A DNA stretch of 51,499 nt from Paenibacillus oceani. GTDB taxonomy: Bacteria > Bacillota > Bacilli > Paenibacillales > NBRC-103111. The notes beneath the pieces were generated by a model. It did not search any database. It was not told the DNA's origin and saw only the letters and a list, made by a program, of their open reading frames with translations. The stretch spans positions 1 through 51,499 of the forward strand of contig NZ_JACXJA010000058.1 in NCBI RefSeq assembly GCF_014705615.1, written 5' to 3'. Positions 32,734 through 40,297 of the stretch are shown here, piece by piece (the stretch's first letter is position 1; each line of letters begins with the position of its first letter). Made by a program: the position numbers and the translations under genes.

Positions 32734-33516
32734 ATGAGTCTTGTTATAGATGTACGCAATATCACGTGGAACCGCGATAATAAAACCGTACTGAACCATA
32801 TCGATTGGCAGGTAGCGAACGGCGAGAATTGGGCGATTCTGGGGTTAAACGGCTCGGGCAAAACGACGCTGCTTAATATGATTACAGGTTATATCTGGCC
32901 GACGGAAGGTCAAGTCTCGGTGCTGGGGCATCTGTACGGAACAGTAGATTTGCGCGAGCTGCGCAAATCGATCGGCTGGGTCAGCTCTTCGCTCCAGGAG
33001 AAGCTGCACATGAACGACCGGACCCAGCATGTCGTGCTGAGCGGAAAGTACGCAACCATCGGCCTGTACGACAAACCGTCCGAAGAAGACGCCCAGCGGG
33101 CCGAACAGCTGATGAAGCAGCTCGGCGTCTGGCATCTGTACGACCGTCACTATCATTCCTGCTCGCAAGGCGAGAAGCAGAAGCTGCTCATCGCCAGAGC
33201 GCTGATGGCCTCTCCGCGCCTGCTTATTCTGGACGAGCCGTGCAACGGCCTCGACGTGTTCTCGCGGGAACAGCTGCTGTCGAGCATACAGGAGCTCGTC
33301 TCCAGTCCCGACGCGCCGACGCTCATTTACGTCACGCATCATATCGAGGAAATCGTACCGGCGTTCACGAAGGCGCTGCTGATCCGCTCTGGCGAGGTTT
33401 ATCAGGCCGGCCCTACGCGAGATGTACTGACCTCGGATTACTTAACCGACTTTTTCCAGGCTCCGGTAGAGGTGGAGTGGCGGTACGACCGCGCTTGGCT
33501 CAAAGTGATTTCTTGA
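32734..33516 (+). CDS. ABC transporter ATP-binding protein (YlmA/MolR-like)
   Basis: 260 residues. Walker A GLNGSGKTT (~37-45), Q-loop region WVSSSLQEKLH, signature CSQGEKQK, Walker B LLILDEPCNGLD and H-loop YVTHHIEEI. The variant signature, the short form and the lack of a neighbouring permease resemble YlmA-like stand-alone ATPases. GGGGAG precedes the ATG; TACAAT at ~32691-32696 is a likely -10. Partner proteins cannot be inferred from the neighbourhood. Confidence 0.9.
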   Translation: MSLVIDVRNITWNRDNKTVLNHIDWQVANGENWAILGLNGSGKTTLLNMITGYIWPTEGQVSVLGHLYGTVDLRELRKSIGWVSSSLQEKLHMNDRTQHVVLSGKYATIGLYDKPSEEDAQRAEQLMKQLGVWHLYDRHYHSCSQGEKQKLLIARALMASPRLLILDEPCNGLDVFSREQLLSSIQELVSSPDAPTLIYVTHHIEEIVPAFTKALLIRSGEVYQAGPTRDVLTSDYLTDFFQAPVEVEWRYDRAWLKVIS

Positions 33517-33586
33517 TATAAAGCGTCTGCTCTACAATAGTTCGTCCTATTAATAGGTAACCCGACTAAGCTTCCCGCGCCAGCTC

Positions 33587-33627
33587 AGCGTTCTTCCTCC
33601 GCCGATTGGCGGGGCGGGACGCTTTTT
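33587..33627 (+). terminator. terminator of ABC ATPase gene
   Basis: AGCGTTC and GGGACGCT arms with a second CCGCC/GGCGG pairing inside, followed by TTTTT. Confidence 0.8.
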
Positions 33628-33836
33628 GGCATTCCCCTGTCCTTCGCTTTCGCCGTCTGGCATACGGTCTGATCGCCGCCGCTCGCTGCCTTGCTGCTCC
33701 GCTGTCCGTTCCGTCAGCCGCTTCTTTTCAGCGGCGAACCTAAATGCGATATTGCGGCGGGGGATTTTCTCCGGAGCTTGCGTAGTACTCTATAAAGGTC
33801 ATCATTTCATCTCACAAAGGGGAGCTTCGAGCGCTT
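33628..33836. other. leader region of second sigma operon, no gene seen
   Basis: With the preceding bases this makes a ~320-nt gene-free gap. CTATAAAG near 33790 could be a -10, but there is no matching -35. GAACCT near 33735 recalls an ECF -35, but the expected CGTC -10 is missing, so self-regulation by the sigma factor is unproven. Confidence 0.35.
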
Positions 33837-34415
33837 ATGGAACCTAGAAACGACGATCGGCTGGCCGAGCGGCTCAAGCGGAAGGATACCGAAGCGCTGG
33901 CACAGCTCATCGAGTCGTATGCCGACAGTCTGTACCGGCTGGCCGAACGGATTCTGTCCCCTGACCCTAGAAAGGAAGACGTCGAGGAATGCATAAGCGA
34001 CGTATTCCTGACCGCATGGGACAAAATCGGGCAATTCGATCCGGCAAAAGGAACGCTGCAAGTATGGCTGTTCATGCTGACCAAATACAAGTCGCTGGAC
34101 TATCGCCGGAAGCTCGCCTCATGGCGGGACCGGGCAGAAGCGGAATCAGGAGCGAAGGAGCCGGCCGATCGCGGACAAGGGACGGAGGAACGGGTGCTGG
34201 CTAAGGAAACATGGGAAGAGGTGATGCGGATCGCCGATTCTCTCGAACCGCTGAACCGAACTCTTTTTGTCAAACGGTATCTGTACTACGAACCGGTCGA
34301 CACGATTGCGGGAAGCACGGGATTGACGCCCAAAGCGGTGGAGCGCAGACTGGCGAGGATTCGCAGCCTGTTCCGGCAGCGGATGCCGGACCGGATGGAG
34401 GAGGAGAGCTTATGA
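33837..34415 (+). CDS. ECF-type RNA polymerase sigma factor (second)
   Basis: 192 residues. Region 2 at ~20-90 (IESYADSLYRLAERILS, VEECISDVFLTAWDKIGQFD) and region 4 at ~130-180 (LNRTLFVKRYLYYEPVDTIAG, GLTPKAVERRLARIR). GGGGAG lies upstream of the ATG. The last codons overlap the start of the next gene in an ATGA arrangement, which implies coupled translation with the likely anti-sigma factor. It differs clearly in sequence from the first sigma factor at 1813-2397. Confidence 0.92.
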   Translation: MEPRNDDRLAERLKRKDTEALAQLIESYADSLYRLAERILSPDPRKEDVEECISDVFLTAWDKIGQFDPAKGTLQVWLFMLTKYKSLDYRRKLASWRDRAEAESGAKEPADRGQGTEERVLAKETWEEVMRIADSLEPLNRTLFVKRYLYYEPVDTIAGSTGLTPKAVERRLARIRSLFRQRMPDRMEEESL

Positions 34416-35857
34416 ACGCTAACGAGGAAAAAATGTTGTTCCGTCTGGCCGATTCCATCGAGCCGGAAGCCGCAGCGGACCGCTTCGGCGACGTGGAGCC
34501 CTCCCGGGAGGAAGCCCGTCTGGATGCCCAGACGCTCAGCCGCATCCGGTCCAGAACGTTCGCCAAGCTCGGCCTGGCAGCGAACCCGGCCCTCTCTCCC
34601 GGAAGCGACACGGCAGCCGTCCCCGATACGCCCGCAGCAGCAGAAGCCCTGTTGTCCGCGGAAGCGGTACAGCGCCGATCGCCCCTCCGCAGACGTCTGC
34701 TGGCCGCCGCCGTGGCGGGATTATGCCTTATAGCAGGCGCGCTGGCCTTGTATGCGTCGCCGGATGTCCGCGCACAGGTCCGCAAGATGCTGCAATTCAT
34801 ACCCGGCTACGGAACCGTCCAATCCAGCGAGGATCATGAGATCCTCTACATTTTGCCCGCACCGGTTACGCATCTCGACGGAACGGACCGGATCGATATT
34901 CGCGGATTCTCGATCGGCAGCACTCATTCTTCCGCAGCTTTAACGGGGACAGCTGCCCCTGTCAAGACGATGGAACTGATTAACGCAGACGGCAACCGGT
35001 ACGAGTTCAAAGCCAGCATGATCGCCAGCGCCGGAGATTGGACCGGGGGCTTCTATTACACAGGGCCTATTAAGGTGACAGAGGAGATGTCCGTATCGTT
35101 TGACGGCACGCCTTCCGATATGAAGATCCGCCTAACCCCTCCGGAAAAGGTGGACCGCGTCGAGGATCTGGGCGTAACCGACGTTCGAAGCGGGATTACT
35201 TTGACGGCGGTGGCGACCGCTCAACAGAACGGGCAGATGAGAGTCACACTCGTGCCGCAGCTTCCGCCCGCGAGCCGAATCGAATCGTTCGGCCTCGGTT
35301 CTTATGAGAATATAGCGGCGCCGACGCTTACCGGGCCGTCAGGAGAGCCGATCCCTTATATTCGGGATGAGAACTTCCCGAATCCGAATGAATTGATGTT
35401 CGCACCCAACGAGCGGGAGCTCTCCGGCTACAAGCTGCATATTCCGGAGCTTGCGCTTGTCCGGCGTGCGGAGCAGCCGGTAAAGATGACGATGCCGCTC
35501 CCGCAGTCGGGAGTTCTGGAGCTGAACCGGCAGTGGAACCTGCTAGGTTTCCCGGTCAAGGTAAAACGCGTGGAGCGGCTCGCTTACGATTCCTACGTAC
35601 CGGGATCGATGCGGATCGAATTCGACCTAGAGCATGACGATACGGAGATGGAATCGCTGCTCCATTTCTTTCCTGACTTTTCGGTAAAAGGCCAAAGCGG
35701 AGGAGCATCCTCCCGGCTGAACGAAGTCACCCGAGCCATGGAGGATATGACGCTGGAGGCGGAGCCGGACCAGCAGGAGCTTACGATCTACGTGACGGAA
35801 ATCCGCACGGTCGTGCGCGGTCCGTGGGAGTTCGAACTGAAAACCGCCGCCAAGTAA
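34412..35857 (+). CDS. membrane-anchored anti-sigma factor (putative, DUF4179-like)
   Basis: 481 residues from the ATG that overlaps the sigma stop by 4 nt (preceded by GGAGGAGAG). A ~95-residue cytoplasmic N-terminus, one transmembrane helix (~96-115) and a ~365-residue external domain. The segment MLQFIPGYGTVQ just outside the membrane and a later DIRGFSIG recur in DUF4179-type anti-sigma factors of this group. The extracellular part has no catalytic motif and probably senses the envelope stress. The role is inferred from topology and gene pairing. Confidence 0.8.
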   Translation: MNANEEKMLFRLADSIEPEAAADRFGDVEPSREEARLDAQTLSRIRSRTFAKLGLAANPALSPGSDTAAVPDTPAAAEALLSAEAVQRRSPLRRRLLAAAVAGLCLIAGALALYASPDVRAQVRKMLQFIPGYGTVQSSEDHEILYILPAPVTHLDGTDRIDIRGFSIGSTHSSAALTGTAAPVKTMELINADGNRYEFKASMIASAGDWTGGFYYTGPIKVTEEMSVSFDGTPSDMKIRLTPPEKVDRVEDLGVTDVRSGITLTAVATAQQNGQMRVTLVPQLPPASRIESFGLGSYENIAAPTLTGPSGEPIPYIRDENFPNPNELMFAPNERELSGYKLHIPELALVRRAEQPVKMTMPLPQSGVLELNRQWNLLGFPVKVKRVERLAYDSYVPGSMRIEFDLEHDDTEMESLLHFFPDFSVKGQSGGASSRLNEVTRAMEDMTLEAEPDQQELTIYVTEIRTVVRGPWEFELKTAAK

Positions 35858-35861
35858 AATA

Positions 35862-35892
35862 CAGCCGTCGCCTCATCCGATCGCGACGGCTG
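35862..35892 (-). terminator. terminator overlapping the end of the ECF fusion gene
   Basis: CAGCCGTCGC (35862-35871) and GCGACGGCTG (35883-35892) are perfect 10-nt arms around an 11-nt loop. On the minus strand a T-rich TATTTTACTT follows. The stop codon of the ATPase/transmembrane gene (35873-35875) falls inside the loop. Confidence 0.75.
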
Positions 35893-37672
35893 CCAGTGTT
35901 GCGGCTACGACTGCCGCGGCCGCCACCACGGCCCAGTCCCGGCGGCTCATGACGAGCTGCACGGCGGAGGTGCGGCGCTGCCCCGTCCGGGTGTAGCCGC
36001 GCGCTTCCATCGAGACGGTCAGGTCCGTCGCCATCTGCAGCAGCGACATCAGCAGCGGCACGATCATCGCAGGCAGGTCCCGCAGCCGGGTCGCTCCGCT
36101 GCGCCTCACCCGCTTGCCGCGCGAGCGGGCGATCCGGTTGAACTTGACGGCTTCCCGCCGCAGCACCGGGATGAAGCGGAGCAGCAAGGAGCCGGTCAGC
36201 GCCACCGCTTCGACCGGAAAGCGGATATAGCGCAGCGGGAGCAGCACATACTCGATCGCCCGCTTCATCTCGAAAGGTGTCGTCGTTGCCGACAGCAGGA
36301 TGCCCGCGACCATGACGCAGCCGATCTTCAACAGCTCGAACGACGTAACCCCGGCCGCAGCCGCCGAGAACGTAAAGACGCCAAAACGGATCGGAGCTTC
36401 GGTTGCACTGCCTCCCGCCCCCGGCTCCCATGCGCCGCCGGAAGAGCTTGCAGCCGGACCCGCCTCCCCGATTCCGAGGCCGGATACGGCGACAGAGGCC
36501 GCGGCAAACCATAGAAACGGCCGCATCAGCGGCACGATATGCCGCGCCGGCACCCGGCACAGCAGCAGAAGCGCCGCAGCCGTTATAGCGCCCAGTCCGA
36601 ACCCGGTCCAGTCGCGCTGGATCAGTACGCCGATCGAGAAGGTCATCATAAACAGCCATTTGGCACGCGGATCGAGCGATTCGACGAATCGTTTCGGCGA
36701 GCCCGCTATACGCCCGCTGCCCCGGTCCCGATCTGGTCCCGGCTCCCGGTCCCGCTCAAGCGCGGCTCCCGGTTGCGTCGCCACCCCTTCCCCGGGCGCT
36801 TCCCCATAAGCGTCCGTCTCCAAGAACGGACGCCGCCCGGCAGCCCGCAACCGGCCCGCAATCAGATCGGCCGCTTCCTCCGGCGCAAGAAACTTCGCCG
36901 GAACCGGCAGCCCCAGCAATCGCAGCTGCCCGGCCAGCTCGGCGGATGCCGGTCTGCCGATGCTGGCGCGGTCCCATACGTCCGGGCGCAAGGCCAGCTC
37001 GGACGCGGGCATGTCCGCGATCACGCCGCCTTCGCGCAGCACGACAACACGGTCAGCCGCCGGCAGCAGCAGGTCGAGATCGTGTGTGGCGGCGATGATG
37101 CCGCCGGACGGCCTTCCCTTCCGGCTGAGCAGTGCGCTTACGAGCCTCGAAGCCGCTTCCGGGTCCAGCCCGGCCGTCGGCTCGTCAAGCAGCAGCCAGT
37201 CCGGATCGGCGGCCAGCGTGGTGGCGATCGCGACTCTCCGTTTCTCCCCGCCGCTGAGCACCAGCGGCGATTCCGCCTTGAGCGAATCCGCCAACCCCAT
37301 CTCACTCATCGCACGGTCCGTGCGGGTCCGGTTCTCATCGTCCGGCAGCTTCATGTAACCGAGCGAATAGTCGAATTCCTTCTGAACCGTCGCAGCGAAC
37401 AGCTGCAACTCGGGATACTGGAACTGGCGGCCGATCCGGTAAGCCGCCTCCCGGTTGAGCCGACGCCCGTCCCGGATCGGTACCCCGTCCAGCTCTACCG
37501 TTCCTTCGCAGGCGGTTAGTCCGGACAACACATCGAGCAGCGTCGATTTCCCGGCTCCATTCGCTCCGACGAGCAGGGTCAGCTCTCCGCTGCCGAACGT
37601 GCAGCTCACCTCGCTCAGCAGCCGGCGGCCATCCTCGGCGACGACCGTTGCCTTCTCCGTCCTTATCGGCAT
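35873..37672 (-). CDS. energy-coupling factor: ATPase fused to EcfT transmembrane component
   Basis: 599 residues in one chain. Residues ~1-240 are a complete ABC ATPase: Walker A GANGAGKST, Q-loop RQFQYPELQLF, signature LSGGEKRR, Walker B LLLDEPTAGLD, H-loop AATHDLD. A charged, Arg/Asp/Gly/Pro-rich linker (~265-330) leads to an EcfT domain (~335-599) with several helices and two coupling motifs, RIARSRGKRV and SMEARGYTR. ECF modules power vitamin uptake with an S-component. Normally the ATPase and EcfT are separate proteins, so this is a fusion. It overlaps the upstream ATPase gene by 10 nt and is divergent from bioY. Confidence 0.9.
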   Translation of the reverse strand: MPIRTEKATVVAEDGRRLLSEVSCTFGSGELTLLVGANGAGKSTLLDVLSGLTACEGTVELDGVPIRDGRRLNREAAYRIGRQFQYPELQLFAATVQKEFDYSLGYMKLPDDENRTRTDRAMSEMGLADSLKAESPLVLSGGEKRRVAIATTLAADPDWLLLDEPTAGLDPEAASRLVSALLSRKGRPSGGIIAATHDLDLLLPAADRVVVLREGGVIADMPASELALRPDVWDRASIGRPASAELAGQLRLLGLPVPAKFLAPEEAADLIAGRLRAAGRRPFLETDAYGEAPGEGVATQPGAALERDREPGPDRDRGSGRIAGSPKRFVESLDPRAKWLFMMTFSIGVLIQRDWTGFGLGAITAAALLLLCRVPARHIVPLMRPFLWFAAASVAVSGLGIGEAGPAASSSGGAWEPGAGGSATEAPIRFGVFTFSAAAAGVTSFELLKIGCVMVAGILLSATTTPFEMKRAIEYVLLPLRYIRFPVEAVALTGSLLLRFIPVLRREAVKFNRIARSRGKRVRRSGATRLRDLPAMIVPLLMSLLQMATDLTVSMEARGYTRTGQRRTSAVQLVMSRRDWAVVAAAAVVAATLAAVAIG

Positions 37673-38508
37673 AGTTCCGTCACCGCTCTTCTCAGCTGCC
37701 CGTCAAGCATCGGACATTCGCCCAGCTCTATGCCAATCTGAAGCAACCGGTGCGCCACCTGGATCGCATAAGGCGGCCGGAACCCGAGTGACAGGCAAGG
37801 CGTCTCCGCCGGATCGAACATCCTGCCGTTCCCGGCCGATCCGTAGAAGAACCGCTCGGGCGTGCCGTCGTACGCGATGCCCCCATTCACGAGCGCAATG
37901 ACCCGGGTTGCGGGGACGAGTTCATCCATCGATTGCGTCGCCCATACGATCGTGGCGCCGCGTTCATGCAGCTCGCGGGCAATCCGGAGCACGGCCGATC
38001 TGGTGTCCAGGTCGAGCATGGACGCCGGCTCGTCGAGCAGCAGCGACTGCGCTCCGGTGACCATAGCCCCCGCAATGCACAGCAGTTGCTTCTGGCCGCC
38101 GGACAGACGTTCTACCGGCGTGTCCGGATGAACGTCCATACCCGCCGCCGCCATCGCCCGGCGGAACCTTTCGGCCATCTCCACCAGCGGAACGCCCCGA
38201 TTCTCCATGCCGAAGCATACTTCCTCGTACACCGTTTCACCTACGATTTGAGCGTCCGGATTTTGAAAGACATACCCGGGCTGCCGACCCGACTCCCCAT
38301 CCGCCGTCAAGGAGCCTCCGGACAACGGGCATAACCCTCCGAGCACCCGCAGCAGCGTGCTTTTCCCGCTTCCGTTACGTCCGACGACCGCGATATATTC
38401 ACCCTCTCCGACAGCCAGGTTCAGCCCCTGCAGCACCTTTCTCGGTCCGCTTGCAGCCTGAACCGTCACTTCCGCGTTATCCAACCTCCACAATGGCCGC
38501 ACCGGCAT
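37663..38508 (-). CDS. energy-coupling factor ATPase (EcfA type) with altered H-loop
   Basis: 281 residues. Walker A GRNGSGKST (~43-51), Q-loop VFQNPDAQIVGETVYEE, signature LSGGQKQL, Walker B LLLDEPASMLD. Where the conserved switch histidine is expected it reads IVWATQSMDEL, so the position is Gln192 (codon at 37933-37935). This ATPase would pair with the ATPase half of the fused gene it overlaps; that partner keeps its histidine. Together with BioY across the divergent promoter region it may form a biotin importer. Confidence 0.9.
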   Translation of the reverse strand: MPVRPLWRLDNAEVTVQAASGPRKVLQGLNLAVGEGEYIAVVGRNGSGKSTLLRVLGGLCPLSGGSLTADGESGRQPGYVFQNPDAQIVGETVYEEVCFGMENRGVPLVEMAERFRRAMAAAGMDVHPDTPVERLSGGQKQLLCIAGAMVTGAQSLLLDEPASMLDLDTRSAVLRIARELHERGATIVWATQSMDELVPATRVIALVNGGIAYDGTPERFFYGSAGNGRMFDPAETPCLSLGFRPPYAIQVAHRLLQIGIELGECPMLDGQLRRAVTELCR

Positions 38509-38529
38509 AGGCCCCTTTCCGAATCCGCA

Positions 38530-38558
38530 TTGACAGGCTTATGCCTATCCTGTAACTT
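38530..38558 (+). promoter_or_regulatory. bioY promoter
   Basis: TTGACA (38530-38535), 17 nt, TAACTT (38553-38558). The spacer contains AGGC-TTAT-GCCT, and ACAGG/CCTGT arms flank it, a possible operator. It does not look like the BirA operator known from Bacillus. A separate TATGGTACCATA palindrome lies just downstream. Confidence 0.55.
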
Positions 38559-38610
38559 CGAATATGGTACCATAACCGGTCGCTTTCGAGAAAGAGAGGA
38601 GTTAACCACG

Positions 38611-39174
38611 ATGAAATCGGGCCGCACGCCGCTAACTGTGAAAGGCATCGTATTCAGCGCCCTGTTCGGCGCCCTACTGGTCGCCATGAGTTATATTCAG
38701 ATTCGTTTTTCCTTCTCTCCGGTGCAGATCACACTGGAAAATATGGCCGTCATGCTGGCCGGAGCTTTGCTTGGGGCTTATTACGGCTTCTTCAGCATGT
38801 TTACCGTTGTCCTGCTGCTGGCGCTCGGACTCCCGCTGCTTCACGGACAAGGGGGGCTGGGACTGCTGCTCGGTCCGACCGGAGGATTTATCTGGATGTT
38901 TCCGGTCAGCGCCATGCTGATCGGCTGGTTCGTCAACCTGATTAAAGGAACAGGCTGGGCCGCTTATGTCGCGATATTCCTCGTCATCGAACTGTTCGGC
39001 TCCCTGCTCCTGTATGTAACGGGCGTCCCCTGGCTGATGTACAAGCTGAACGTGCCGCTGGGCAAGGCAATGCTGCTCGGCTGCTATCCGTACTTGCCGT
39101 TCGACGCGCTCAAGGCCGTTGCCGCTACTTTTATCGTCATTCAGCTTCGGCGTGTATTCCCTAAGTTCCTCTAG
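38611..39174 (+). CDS. bioY: biotin transporter BioY (ECF S-component)
   Basis: 187 residues from the ATG with GAGAGGAG 9 nt upstream; an in-frame start at 38530 would lie in the promoter. Six predicted helices with BioY features: FGALLVAMSYIQIRFSFSPV, LENMAVMLAGALLGAYYGFF, LGLPLLHGQGGLGLLLGPTG, GGFIWMFPVSAM and the C-terminal YPYLPFDALKAVAATFIV. It binds biotin in the membrane and uses an ECF module for transport. Its last 14 nt overlap the convergent gerC-like gene. Confidence 0.95.
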   Translation: MKSGRTPLTVKGIVFSALFGALLVAMSYIQIRFSFSPVQITLENMAVMLAGALLGAYYGFFSMFTVVLLLALGLPLLHGQGGLGLLLGPTGGFIWMFPVSAMLIGWFVNLIKGTGWAAYVAIFLVIELFGSLLLYVTGVPWLMYKLNVPLGKAMLLGCYPYLPFDALKAVAATFIVIQLRRVFPKFL

Positions 39175-40297
39175 TCATCCCCGTATGGCGGATCCGGACC
39201 GACACTTCAACATCGGTGATCGAGTCCTTCCGCAGCGGAAATCCCTTTGCCCCCATCCTCTTCCAATCCTTGTAGCGGCTCTTGTAAGTGTGGTATTCGA
39301 GCTGGTACAAGTCGGCCTTCATCGCGATTCCGCTGCGGAACGTACGTTCAATCTCTTCCCGGATCAGCTTCTCTGCTATCTCTTTCAGCTTCTCCTCGTC
39401 CGATGACGCGACTTGTTCGACCAGATTGGCTTCGATGGACAGTTTAATCTTGTAGAAATAGCGCCCGTTCTCTTTATAATCATTCACATGAATGCGCGGG
39501 TCCTCCATAGACAGCACGGCGAGCAGCTCCCCCTCTTCCTCGATGAGCAGAGGAGTCCGCGAGGTTTGGGAGGTCATCCAGCGCAGCCCGGACAACCGGT
39601 CGTTATCGACCCAGCCCAGCAGTTTTTCCCGGTGAATCGCAAATACTCCGTCTATATACATTTTGGTTTCGGGCTTTCCGTTTTTTTTCCATTGGTCGGG
39701 CATTATGTCGAGACTCGGCAGGATCATCGTCTTACTCGGCTCCCGAAGGTCCGACAGCATTGTCACATACCGGACGGGAACGACCCGGGAATGCTGATTG
39801 TACGTCTCTTTCGGGTTATGAGATAACGTGGAGAGCGGAGTCAGCTCGAAAAAGGCCGGAACGACGAACAGCTCCTCAATCGGCATCTTTGTCCCGAACA
39901 TCCAGGGAGTAAAGCGGATTTCCCGGTAGCGGCTAATCGCATCCTTAAACGTGGAGATCCCCTGCTTCAGCACGTTCTCTCCAAGTACGATCAGCGTAAG
40001 CTGGCTCCACATGATCCGCCCCTGTGCCGTTTTGTACAAATCGTTCATCGCCAAGTTTAAAGTTTTGCCCTTCCCTTTCCCTACCCACACTAGCGTCGGC
40101 CCGGGCTTCCGCCCTCCTTCCTGCTTGGCGATCGAAGCGAAATCGATCAATTGGGCGTATGCCGTAAACTCCCCCTTCTCGTAATCGACCCCTAGAGCGG
40201 TCACGTAGCTGATATTCTGAATCTCATGCATATCCCAGCAGCCTCCGGCCAGCAGCAGAAGAGGCACAAGCATCAGCCTCACCAAAGTTCTCTTCAC
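39161..40297 (-). CDS. spore germination protein, Ger(x)C family lipoprotein
   Basis: 378 residues. Signal peptide with lipobox LLLLAGGC (Cys20), then the family N-terminus WDMHEIQNISYVTALGVDYE. It continues through GKGKTLNLAMNDL and DAISRYREIRFTPWMFGT to the C-terminal domain near KEIAEKLIREEIERTFRSGI. It is the lipoprotein subunit of a nutrient germinant receptor in the inner spore membrane. It is third in the operon and its start overlaps the gerA-like stop by 4 nt. Confidence 0.95.
   Translation of the reverse strand: MKRTLVRLMLVPLLLLAGGCWDMHEIQNISYVTALGVDYEKGEFTAYAQLIDFASIAKQEGGRKPGPTLVWVGKGKGKTLNLAMNDLYKTAQGRIMWSQLTLIVLGENVLKQGISTFKDAISRYREIRFTPWMFGTKMPIEELFVVPAFFELTPLSTLSHNPKETYNQHSRVVPVRYVTMLSDLREPSKTMILPSLDIMPDQWKKNGKPETKMYIDGVFAIHREKLLGWVDNDRLSGLRWMTSQTSRTPLLIEEEGELLAVLSMEDPRIHVNDYKENGRYFYKIKLSIEANLVEQVASSDEEKLKEIAEKLIREEIERTFRSGIAMKADLYQLEYHTYKSRYKDWKRMGAKGFPLRKDSITDVEVSVRIRHTGMTRGT

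Noticed and set aside
38559-38610. BirA operator before bioY
   Set aside because: The palindromes near 38536-38547 and 38564-38575 do not match the TTGTTAACC-type BirA operator of Bacillus.
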